Source: Tigriopus japonicus
Lineage: Eukaryota; Arthropoda; Copepoda; Harpacticoida; Harpacticidae
Assembly: GCA_010645155.1 (NCBI GenBank)
Contig: CM021316.1
Coordinates: 7,353,970 to 7,417,969 of the forward strand
Length of the DNA stretch: 64,000 nucleotides
Direction of reading: 5' to 3'
Shown here: in pieces, positions 12,746 to 24,300 of the stretch
Position numbering within the stretch: the stretch's first letter is position 1
Layout of the letters: each line of letters begins with the position of its first letter
Translations under genes and position numbers: made by a program
The notes under the pieces: model-generated
Seen by the model: the letters and a program-made list of their open reading frames with translations, nothing else
Databases searched by the model: none
Told to the model about the DNA's origin: nothing

Positions 12746-15700
12746 ATGGACATCGGAAGAGACATCCTTACCAACACCCTCTTGGGAAGCAAGGATTGGG
12801 AAAAGGTATTTAGCCCTTGGTGGATCACAGTGCATCATTATCTCGTGTATTCGTTGGTGGTTTTGGGTGAGTACAATGAGATTGAACACATTAACACTCT
12901 AACAAAAATTATGCCATAACTTATAGGTCTGATTGCTCTTCCAATCAACTGCATGATTAGTGTTCAAGGTAACTGTTCCTATCATCCAGCTCATCCCAAA
13001 AATTACGTCCTGCCAATGAAAATTTGTAGAATAAACGTGGAGCTTGGACAACTTGTTATTGAAAAACGGTATTGCACTACGGAACAAAGGTTAGTGTTCA
13101 GGACGCCTAATATTATTTCCGAATACAATCTTGATGGTTCTTGATGTTCCAGAAATATTTTGAACGAGACTTTTGAGATTATCTCCACTCAAGAGGACAG
13201 CATTTTTGAATACCAAACCATTCGAAACGTCGAGTTCATGAGGGAAATGTGGAAGGCAGCAAAAGTAGGTAGCATATAGCATATTCCAAAATTTATTCTG
13301 AGCGATTGGAACTTTGTGGGTTGAATTCCCTGGCGCTCCGGCGACAACGACTTGATTTAGTTTTTACGTGAAGGATTCTCTTTGGATTTCTTGACTTTGG
13401 AGGTAGTGACGATTTTGCTGGCTTCAAATATCTTGAGCCTTCTGGTGCGAATGCCCGAAAAACTAGGGCATCAAATGAAAAGCACCTACGTCGACCGACC
13501 ACCTTTTAGACGATTTGCACGAGAGAAAACACATTTTTTGTACGTGTGGTACCACAATGGAACGCTTTGCCCATGAGCGTACGGAATTCTGAATCTTTGC
13601 GGAGCTTCAAGGCCGCACTTAATCATAGTTTAACGGCGAACTTTCAGGAACTCGGACTCTGATGTTACGGCACTACGCGGATTCTATCCTTATTTGAAGT
13701 CTCCTATGTCAATTTTGCTCAGAAAAAAAGACTCTCCAATTTATTGTGCTTTTTCGCGATTTGGAGATCTTTCTTTAAATTCTTTTTCCTATTCTCTTTA
13801 TATTCACCATGGGTGATTTGAGTGGATACTTCAATAAACAATATGAAATTTAGGTGGGAAAAGGCTCAACAGCAAGAATTTGGATCTTGTTGAGTACTTT
13901 ATATATTGATTTCTACTTTGACAGATTATTAACACTTGAGAAGTAACTCTTAGTCACTAGGACAATATTGTATTTCATATGATACTAATTTCAAATATTG
14001 TAGCTTTGATATATATTATTTTGAAGAAGGAATATCATCAATTGAAATTTGTAAAATTTCATCCAGTTTTATTTGCTGATTTTTTCAATCAGGAATACGA
14101 TTCCAGATTTACCTGGGTTTGGATGGTCCAGTTTAAGAAGACCCCATTATTTTGCAAATGAGACCTTGTTTGTGTTTCATAGATGCAGTATTTTGCTTTT
14201 CAGCTTTAGATTCAAATGCTACTCTCTCAACGCTTAATACGATATACGGTAAACCAAGGATGGCTCAAGCCAGGATTACTTTCAAAATACACACTGGGTC
14301 CGATTAGTACAATGAAAATTCAACGGAACAATACATTTGTTGCAAAAACCTCACATTTTAGTACAATGATCGGACCCAGTGTGTATTTTTGAAATTCGTC
14401 CTGACGTACAGTGGTTCCTGGGTAAACCCTCAAAACGCAATTAGTGTTTTCTTTTTCCTTTTTCCTTGGTCATGAAACAGCTCAGGAAAGTGTTATTTTT
14501 GGTGCTTATGGTGAGAGCAAATTGATATTTTGATTTTAACCAATCAACCAATCATCAAAAAGAATCAATCTTTCTTTTGCTAGTCGTGGACATCCTGCGG
14601 ATCAAATCACGGAAATTTTAAATAATAGATGCGAAAAACTCTTGTCCTCATCCAAAGGACACTTTCCTGGTTACATCAAAACCGAGCAAAAAGTAAAAGA
14701 AAGAAGAGCTCCATTGCTTCTTTTTTGGGCCAGAGTTAACTACACCTAATGCTGCACAAAATAAATGAGTTAGCTCTCCTTTAGCAACTAATTTAACCAA
14801 GGAGGGCAAGCATGGTTCTGAAAATCCAAGTCATTTCAATTTTAAGGTGCATTTAATGAATCAAGATTGCTCAGTTTATTGGGTAGAATATGAGATGCAT
14901 AAAATTATACACTCCGGGAAAGAAGAAATAAAACTATCTTATTTCTTTTTATGGGAAACATTTTATATTTTTATTTAATTCCATGGAATGCACTTAACAA
15001 ATATGCATCTTTGAACTATTTTTTAGATCACTGTTAAGTTTTATTTTTGCAGTATCAAAAGGCTTGCTTAAGTGCTTTTTATTCAATCATCCAGAAAGTG
15101 AATTTTGCCTATGCACCTTTCATGATACTCCTCCAAAGGTTTTCGAAAGTTTCAAGGCATATTGGGCAAGGAGAATTTTGTTGGATTTCAAAATTGAAGT
15201 TACAATATGTTCGAAGAGATCGTCTGGTCCAATGTGTCTATTATCAATAAAAGACAACGCTTAGAAGCCCTTGGCGGCCATCATGAAAATTAGGCATCGT
15301 GTATTAAATCGAATGATTGCGATCCTCTTTTTTTGGGCTTGGGGCTTAGAATTTTCAATTCAAACGAATAATTGAGTAAATTCAAAATTCAAAACTGAGT
15401 AATGTAGCATTCTAATATGGTGAGTTTGATCGTTTCTTGCGAAATCTTGCACCTCATTCATTTTGTGTTTGCTCGCCTCCTAGTAGAGCAATTCATTCTA
15501 TCAGCACGCTTTCATACTCATTCATGCTGCCACTTTGTATTCACACTTTAGGCCAAGGAACACACCATCAACTTCAATGATTGCTTGCTAAAATTGAATC
15601 CAAGGGCTTTTCCTTTTCACCTTTACTACGGTTGTGTGAACCAATTGGATGCTTTGGCTTTGTACTTCCCTTACTTGGTGCTAACTTTGGCACTCTTCTT

Positions 15701-18186
15701 GGTAATCCTGGAGAGATTGTGTACCAGGTGAGGACTTTTTACTTTCTTAAGGGGTTAACCATTAGGTTTCTAAGTCCAGCTAACTCTTCTAAAAAGCAAA
15801 TTTTTGTCTGATCGAAATAATGAAAACGGGTGCTTTTATTTCTCAACCCTGATGCAATTTGAATTGTCAAGAATAGGGCCCGGAAATATTTTTTTTACAA
15901 AATAGCAAATATTTAAAAAATATTTATCCGCTTTTCCTCGATTTTTAAAAATATTTTGACTGTTTCAAGGAAAAATAAATATTTTCTCGATTACTTGAGT
16001 CAGAAAAGATATTTCAGGCAAGATTGAGGAAAATAAGTGAATGACCAATGCTCAATAGGGCTTACCCAAAATGAACTAAAAAAAATGGGTGCAAATTCAC
16101 CAAAAAGTTTCTATTTTTCAGGTACTTTTGGACAGGTCGACGCATCGAAAAATTCTACGAACTTCTCGTCAAGGACATCATCGAAGAGGGTGGCTCGAAA
16201 TCCATAAACTCTCTTGAACAGCGCCAGAAATGCCAGCAGATCACGTACGATTTTATGAACTCATCCTTCCTTTGCGGATGTTACATCGCTCAAACGTCAA
16301 TCAAAGTGCTCGTGTGTCTCTCCGTTCTCATCTGGAGCATTATGGGAATGTGCCACTCTCTCAGAGAGAGCTTCAAAACTGACTTTGATTGCGAGGTACG
16401 AATGTTACGTCGCTTTGCATTTGTCACTAGCCTGTTGATAAGTTAAATAACCCAGAGTTTTTTCCTTGACTCAAGCAGCAGGAAAACCTTCCTAAAACAT
16501 CTTCTAGGCATAAATGATTTCTTGTTTTTTTGTTTTTAATCTCTAGCAATTCGACTATATGCATGCCTGTTCAATCACATCCAATGGCATGAACATTGTT
16601 TTATTCGACCTGTGCAATATTGTGGTGGCTCTGATTCTATTGGACGGCATTTTCAACGTACTTTGGCATTACCGATTCTTCTGCAGTACCAACACCCAAG
16701 GAACGATATTGATCCGCAAAACGAAATTGGACCGATTGATCTTGGATTTTGTGGCCACCAAAGAAGGAGCTGACAGCTCGTTTATGAACACATATTTCAG
16801 TTCACCGGACTTGCAAATGCTTATGAATCTTTTAGCGGCCAAAGAAGGGATTTGGGCTTCATTATTGGTGTTGAGTGCTTTTGATGCCAATTTCAAAAGT
16901 CAGTTCAAGGTGAAAAAAAACTCAATCAACAACGATATGTACCAATTAAGATCATCATCATCATCAGGTTGGTTCTAGGTCAGGGATTGCAAAATGAGCT
17001 CCCACTCCTCGAAGCTAAGCGGGATGAGAAAAGACGCCACAATTTCATGGAACGAACCTCATGCAGCCTCATTCATCGGAGAAAATGTGCCCACCGAACA
17101 TTTGATGTATGTTTTGGAGATCAATCCCCCCATCGACCTCTACAAACAAGGTGACAACGTGACCATGGTGCCGGCTTGTGCCGAAGACGGTGAATGCATC
17201 TTCAACCCATTGGTCGTTACCACCGATTGGGACGGGAAACCGACTTCGTCATTGGCCAATGCATTGGCCACCTTGGAGGAAGAATCGGAACAAGGGACCA
17301 AACAGATGCCCAAGTAGGGTTGGAATGTAGCTAAATTTAACACACATGCGTAGTAGGCCTTGAATATCACTTACACTCTTATTCAAGATTGGATAAGTCG
17401 AATTCAAGAGACAGCGGACTTTCAGATGGGTCTTCTCTCTCAGTGGCCCCAAGTAATAACAATGCTACCGAGGCCATTGTCAGCGGAACTCACTCCAATG
17501 GTCGCAATTTGCTGTCGGCTCATCTATACACTTCGACCGTTCAATCCAATCATCGGAAAGCGACGACCTCCAGGTCATTCAAGCATGCATTTGTGGGACT
17601 TCGAATGGACACGGGCTACAAAATCACCTTGAAATTTGTACTCTCGGGCCGAGCCTTGGCCTCGGAGGCCTTTACCATTTTAAGCCACGATAGTGGAAGT
17701 CGAAAAACATCGACCGTTTCTAATTCAGAATCGAATGTCGAGCCTTCGAGGGTGCAACGCTCTATGACCACCAATCAGTGGGTCCAAGTCAGCAATGACA
17801 CTGAGCTGACCGCAATGCTCGAAAGCTGTTCCACTCAGTCAGGTCATGTTATTTTAGATTTTGAGGCCAAGTGGTGTCCAAATTGCCAGAACTTACAAGA
17901 ATCACTGAAGGCAAGTGGACCCATATGTGTGCGTGTGTTTATGCACTCACTCCATTTCCTCTCATTCGTCTTTCAGGAATTGCCATCCAAGTGTCAAGTG
18001 GAGCAAGCCGTTTTCATCCAAGCAGACGTGGACGACTGTCCCAAGGTGTCGGCATCGTTCAAATTTTCCACTTTACCGGCCCTCTTCATCATCAAAGATG
18101 GACAAGTTGAAAATTGCATGATGGGAAAAGGAGCGTTGGAACATGGACCGGACATTATAACCAAGCTTTGCGCGCTGGATGAATAA
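12746..18186 (+). CDS. LRRC8/pannexin-type channel domain fused to FN3-like region and C-terminal thioredoxin domain
   Basis: Nine exons: 12746-12866, 12927-13089, 13153-13264, 15552-15727, 16122-16395, 16547-16909, 16979-17313, 17388-17910 and 17977-18186, giving 758 residues. All phases agree. The N-terminus resembles LRRC8: a PWW motif (24-26) before TM1 (about 30-50), then a cysteine-containing extracellular loop, YFPYLVL leading TM2 (about 168-186), a cytosolic loop, TM3 (about 244-265), a second loop with paired cysteines (DFDCEQFDYMHAC), and TM4 (about 297-322). The C-terminal half has no leucine-rich repeats. Instead there is an FN3-like pair of segments (ISWNEP...YVLEI near 423-453 and GLRMDTGYKITLKF near 584-600) separated by a disordered Ser-rich stretch. 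A thioredoxin fold follows, with WCPNC (Cys678, Cys681), ADVDDCPKV and the cis-proline loop FSTLPALF. Inference: a plasma-membrane large-pore anion or metabolite channel with a cytosolic redox module. That all nine exons form one transcript is inferred from phase and spacing; the junction 17313/17388 is the critical one. Confidence 0.82.
13265..15551 (+). other. Long intron 3 of the channel-thioredoxin gene
   Basis: At 2.3 kb this intron is far longer than the gene's other introns, which run about 60-400 nt. It is AT-rich and contains the short inverted-repeat element at 14271-14403. I see no additional exon with similarity to an LRRC8 extracellular loop, although a small missed exon cannot be excluded. 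Confidence 0.55.
14271..14403. repeat. Short inverted-repeat (MITE-like) element
   Basis: Two arms of about 44 nt (14271-14314 and 14360-14403) are imperfect inverted copies. They share TTTCAAAATACACACTGGG on the left and its complement on the right. The loop is about 45 nt. No clear target-site duplication is seen. It lies inside intron 3 of the channel gene. Confidence 0.8.
17911..17976 (+). other. GC-AG intron, 66 nt, frame-preserving
   Basis: The donor reads AAG|GCAAGT and the acceptor TTTCAG|G. The length is a multiple of three and has no in-frame stop, so the open frame runs through it. Removing it gives normal thioredoxin spacing between WCPNC and the ADVDD strand. Retaining it would insert 22 mostly hydrophobic residues into the helix after the active site. 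Confidence 0.65.
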
Positions 18187-18187
18187 A
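18182..18187 (+). terminator. Poly(A) signal AATAAA overlapping the stop codon
   Basis: The terminal codons read GAA TAA A, so the stop codon of the channel-thioredoxin gene lies within a perfect AATAAA hexamer. If this signal is used, the 3' UTR would be only about 10-30 nt. A longer UTR using a downstream site remains possible. Confidence 0.5.
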
Positions 18188-20849
18188 GTCCAAGATTAAA
18201 AACACCGCTCAATATTTATTTGCCTAAACCTGATTGATAATCGTCGTGTGGTATGATTTTTATTTTGTTTCTTCTTCATCTTGCGTTTTGTCATCGTCGT
18301 CATCATCTATTTGGTAATTCGTCATCCAATTTCGGGAACATTTAGTTAAGAGGGGAGGGAGACGCGCTTCGGATTTCTTTTCGTTTCGGCAAAAGTCTAA
18401 CACTGAATCGAAAAACAATATCTTGGTCATGGTTTTGGAGCTCTGGCGCTTTGACCAATTGTCTTTCCATTTAATTAAAAAAGCCAAAACCGACTTCACC
18501 CTTGCATTGATGGGTAAATTCGATTGTTTTCCAACTCGTGGCGCCTTCGTGGCATTGCAGAATAGTTTCTCGTTTCGGTGGCCTTGAAAATCTAGCCCAT
18601 ATGTAGCTAATCTGCTTCGATTTGGATTGCTCGATGATTCAGGGGGAGGCGAGTGATTGAACTAAAGACGGCTTTGCTTCTGAGGCAAAACTCGTACATT
18701 CAAGGGGCACGATTACAATGTGGTCAAGAGAACGACGGGAAGTGGGAAAGAAAGGCAACAAAAAACGACGGTAATTTCAAATCGATGTTTACAATAAAAG
18801 ATACGCGAGAATCAACAAGAGTGGTTTGAAGGGTGGCATCAGTGGGGAATGGAAGGACAAATGGGTGGGGATTGAGAGGATGATCTTCTGCTATTACATC
18901 AGGGGCATTGGAGGGGGAGGGGAATCAGATTGATTTATACAAATGAAAAATTGAGTGAACATGGTTGTCAACCGGAATTGAACTATGGAAATGGAAACAT
19001 TTTACAACAAACAAAACGGGCATTCATTGGTTGAGTGAATTTTGATGGCGTTCGAAGGAAAAAAACCATTAGTTTAAGTCGTCAAAGTAGTAGTAGAAGA
19101 AGTAACAGGAGTTGAAATTGAAGTAGCAAGTGAAGATGGTGGGGATAATAAAAATCATAATCATATTAGTAATTAAGACACTCTAGTCGGGATGATCTTA
19201 GGATCATGGGAGAGAAATAGGGACACTCGGAACACAAAAAGGGTTGTCTCGCCACAGTTCGGCACTGAATGAAACAGTTCTCGATTTCGTCACAGCTTAT
19301 GAATGGACGTCATTGCTACGAGACGTCGGTTGTTGTTACTGCGCTGCCACCAGTGATGATAATACAACAACAACAACAATATCAACAACCAAGAGTTGCG
19401 ATTTCTTGTTTTTCAAAAACTCTGCTTTTAGGGCAAAGGCCGACTCCCGAAGGAATATGGAGAAGGGGGCGGAACGAAGCGACAATCAAGGATAATAACA
19501 ACGTAGTAGTAATAATAATAACAATCTGACAAGGCTAAAGAGGACCAAAGAGGCGGCAAATGATGACGTTCTCCGAAACCAGCCTAAGGGACGGTTTTTT
19601 TTCACTTAAGGGTGCAGAAAAACTTGGATCAAAAGAAGAAATATTGCAAATCATCCTCTTTTCAGAATTGAAGCACACTCTCAACGCACAAAGAAGAGAG
19701 TTTAATTGAAGAAAACCAGAGCTTTCCATGGATAGAAGAGGGTCAGATGTGCCTCCTCCGACATAGTGGTTCAGACTTAATGACAGCAGAAGCCACGCAA
19801 ACTTTTTTGAGTGCCACAGTTAGTGCAGAGATTTATGGGCACAATTTGAAACCCCAACCACCAACTCATTCACTCGCGATGCTAACACGTACAGGTGATG
19901 CGCACGGGCAACGCAGCGGCCACATCGAGATGAGAATCTCCGAAAGATTATTGAGCATCATGCTTCGCGGTATACATAACCATTGGTTTTATGTATAGCA
20001 ATAACAACAATAGGAAGGCCTGATTCCGCACACACATGACCAACAAAGGGTGTGATTTTCTGGTTGGAACTGTTCAACAAGGTCAGACAGGCGTTTGATG
20101 AAGGTTAGAATGGTCTCAAATCCAACCGTTAGCTTTAAACCACATTGGGTAGTCCAGACAGCCAAGCAAACAAGCATATCCAAGTTTGGACTCCACCGCT
20201 TCGCCTTTATTCACAAAAAAGTTCACTGGATGACTAGGCGGCAACAGGTGCGATTTAGCCATTCAAACACTTGAGAACGAGCTCCATGAAATCACCCTAG
20301 GAGGCTTGAGACTGCCCGCTGTCCCTCCATACATGGAGTCCCAAAGTTATCTTGTTCTACATAGAAGACCGGGCATTATCCCACGACCTTCAACGTGGGA
20401 TTTCATCATTTCGAGGCCTTTTCAACGCACTTTCCCTAGCGCTATTCCAGACCTCAGCCAGATATCGCACAAGATTTGGTAGCCACTGCACACCATGGAA
20501 AGATTCACGAGATGGGTGGGAAGCCAAGGCACACGGAGCATAACAAAAAACGGTTCTGAAGTCAATGTCAAACTTCCTTTGAGGACAAATCACATTTGAT
20601 CAAAGGTAACTGAGCCAGTCGAGTCCGAGGTGCAACTCTTTCCCAATCGAAAGGATGAGGCGACCACTCTAAACGTCTGATGATTCACTGATATGAATAA
20701 ATAATGGATGTGTGTGTTTAAGTGTTCTCTCATCCAAGTAGTCATTGAGGGATCTCAAAAAAATCAAACTGGTGGTTGGATGGTCAAAGAAATGAAGAAC
20801 CATGAGGGGAAAGAATTTGAGACATTTGAGTTGAGGTTGCCTCCTTCTC
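18188..20849. other. Convergent spacer between channel-thioredoxin gene and LARP4
   Basis: No gene is recognised. The stretch presumably holds the LARP4 3' UTR. A minus-strand AATAAA is present at 20206-20211, about 640 nt past the LARP4 stop. The sequence includes several short trinucleotide tracts (CATCGTC near 18290, TAATAATAA near 19510), but no element with terminal repeats was seen. Confidence 0.5.
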
Positions 20850-21305
20850 TCATTTGCCTCCAGATCCCGCCGAACTGCTTGCAGTCACGGTCATTATGGG
20901 AGGGGCATTGGAAGTGTTCACAGCCGTGATGACCTTGTTGCTTTTGCCTCCTAAATTCATGTTGGTCAATGGTCTCTGATTTTGGTGCGGGAGTTGCTGT
21001 CCTTTCGTGCTAGCCACACCGGAGGAACTCACAGAGCTACTGGCAATCGAGTTGGTGTTACCGCCTCCTCCAGCGACAACCACAGCTGCTGTTGCTGTCG
21101 TAGCAGCAGGAGCAGACACGCCACTTGCGCTTTTGTTCTCCGTTGGGCCAGAGCTTCCTCTGGAGGCACTTGATGAGACCGAAACTGACGCAAGATTCTT
21201 GGTAGTGGAGGCGATTTTGGCATTCTGAGTGGCTGTTGTGGGTGCAACTAGGGCCATATCACTTTTTTTCACAGACGGAGTGGACGGCGACGTTGTAGTG
21301 GTTAC

Positions 21306-21347
<42 letters not shown>

Positions 21348-24300
21348 CGATGATGACGGCGATGATTGATGACGTCCACTCACGTTATTGGTCACAGCAG
21401 GGTTGTTGGAGGCCTCAACTTGTTTCTGGCCACTCTGATCTTTAGCCGCACCACCGGCTGGAATAGAACAAAAAGTTTCTTCAAAGTTGGACCAATGTGA
21501 CCGACCAACTCTTACATACAGCACATACCCTGGCGATGGCTCTCTTCTTTCGAGGGTTTCTTGGCACCTCTGGAGGCCAAATCTGACGTACCCTGGGGAG
21601 AACCAGATGTCGAACTCGAAGATGCAACAGTTCGTTCAGCAGCCTCACGCTCTTCTTTCTTTTGCTGCGAGATGATTTGAGCATAAGTTTTCTGCTTTGA
21701 ATCCTAAAATGGCATTCATTCCGATTTTCAATCCAAGAAAACTGATTTCATTTTCCTTGGCCAGCTTACCTCACTAGCATTCTCTCCTGCAATTTGATTT
21801 GTGTTAACCTGAGACGGAGATCTACCGACATCACCGTTGACTGTGGTATCTTTTTGATCCTTGATATTGCCCGACTCGTGGGGTGTGTTTCTACAGAAGG
21901 GAATAGAATACTCTAATGACATAACAAGTACCGAACGGTTTCGAATTAGCGAGACTTGGTGAACAAAATATTTTTGTTGTTAGATACGAACAACAATTGA
22001 AAAGCCGCCCGAGCACTTACTTGAATGCATGCGAGATCTTGGGCTTTTGATTTCGGCCATCATGAGCACCACCGCTATCTGAGGCACTCGTGGAGGGGGT
22101 AGAAGTAGTGGCGGAGATGGCGATCGAGGCATCAGCGGAATCGGTTATTGTGGTAGTAGTGATGATGCAACGACTGCCACTGCAAGTATTACTGGCAATC
22201 GTCGAAGAATTCGAAGACCTTGCCGATGCGGAAGGAACACCCGAAGAGGGGTGGCCAGTGCCCAAAGCAACTTGAGTCGAGTCAGCACTCTTTTCAAAGC
22301 CGGTAGCATCTCTTGCAATTGGAGCTGCGCTTTTGGAAGGCGCGGGCTCTTCAAATTGACTAGGACTTGAAATGGCCTTGGCTGTCGAGGAAGCTAGTTC
22401 ACTTTGATCGTGAGAAATCTTGCTTCCAAGATCGTGATCTTCCATCCCAATTGGATCAGTCGACTCTCCATGGGAAGTCTCTGAATCTTTACGAGTGGTC
22501 GAAGGCTTCGTTTTTCCCTTTACCACATCGAGAAACCTGATTACAACGGAAAAACAAAATCAAATTGGAAGTATGATTAGTTTCATGTGTCAACTGTTAT
22601 GTATGAATGCTAGTCTCCTCGCGTCTACCGCGAATAACCTAACCATTGGCATAAGTATATTTAAAAAAAAAAGTGCTCAAGTACAAAAGAAGTATTTTAC
22701 TTACGGTACACCAGTTTTGGCCAAGACATTCCCAGGAATCGGGATAGCACCATGCTCGTTCGAACCGGTTGAATCGTTTATCACGTCGTTCATTTTTTTG
22801 CCAGATGGCAATCCCGGAAAGTCGTTGTCTTTCATTTCAAACTCAGGAGGAGGCGGTCTTGGAACGGGAACTTGACCAGCGACGTTGGCAGCGTCTGGGA
22901 CAGCCATTGAACCACTTTGACTAGCCGATCCAGCCCCTAAAGGCCCCCCTTGGTACCGAGAATGTCCTCTTGGGGTTCCGCTTCCATATCCACTATTCGA
23001 TGACGCAGAACGTCCAGCATTGGGGTCATCGGCTCCACTTCGCGCTCCACCTCGCGCACCACCACGCACTTTACCGCGCCTAACAATAAAACAAGGTTCC
23101 CAAAAGGTCAATTGAATAATCAAGATTGTCGTGTTTGTCGTAACAAGACATAGCTCAAGGAACACGCATTGCTTACCTCGAAGGCGCTCCATCTCGGCTC
23201 GATGTGGAATCCATGGAAGATCTCGAAGAATAGTAGGTGTTGTTGGCATTATGTGAATTATGCGGAGCATAGGGATGTGATTGGGACTGGTCATTGCTGA
23301 AGTTTTTCACATGGCTCGATTGGCTTGAAGCTGTGGTTATTGCGACAATGGTCGGTTGTCCACCACCAGCTCCAGTTGCCGTCAACGTTGCGTTGTTGGG
23401 CCCACTATCAACGTGGGTAGACAAAGGGGGAGTGGCGTCTACTAGGACTGTGGAGGGCTGCGAAGATGTTGAAGTTTGACTAGGGTTCGAAGTGATAAGG
23501 GTAGTGGATAAGGGCACGGCTGCGACTGATACTTGTTGCAAAGGGAGAGCATTCTCCACCAGAGGCGTGGTGCCAACTGAAACACCTCCAACATTGTGAA
23601 CACTGTTGATATTCGGGTAAGCGTTGTTATAGCTTTTTTTGGTTGAATTCGCCCCGTCCCACGACCTTGGGCCACGAGAGCTGCTGTTACTGTTTGGGCT
23701 TGGGTTGTATCCACCGTAATAATTGGATTGCGGATGGCTGCCTTGATTGTATCCATGGAAGGTTCCTCCCAAAACGCCATTGCTCCCAGAAGATTGATAA
23801 GTTGAGTTGCGTAAATCATTGGCTTGTCGATCGGCTCCAGAGGTTCCTCCTCGACCACGCCTCGACTTGTAGCTTCCCCGACTTCCCATTGGCTTGTAAG
23901 GAGGCACGTACATGTTTCCATTTTCGTGGAACATCTGGGACCCTTGAGGGTTGAAGGCAGGGAGAGGGGTCGGCTGCGGATACCACGGTTGTAATAGGCC
24001 AGGTTGAGTGTAAAACCCTTGCTGTTGTTGTTGCTGTTGCGGCAAGGTCTGCAACATAATTGATGGAAATGGTGATTAATTAATTTCGTCATTTTTTCAA
24101 ACCATAAGCAGATCGTAGGCCGGAGCTTTGATTGAGCGTTTTTCATAGAAGACAAAAGTGCCAAAATGAGATTATTTCATGAAAAACAAACCGCCTCACT
24201 CGTTGCTATTGACTTACGTAAATGTGAATTTGGCCGCTATAGTTAGGTTGGGCCGGCTGCATTGTGGTGGAATTAGCCATGGAGTAAGGACTGGCCTGAC

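Noticed and set aside
21007..21228. Plus-strand frames across 20982-24716
   Set aside because: They are antisense shadows of LARP4's low-complexity coding exons. The minus-strand exons show consistent phase and conserved motifs.
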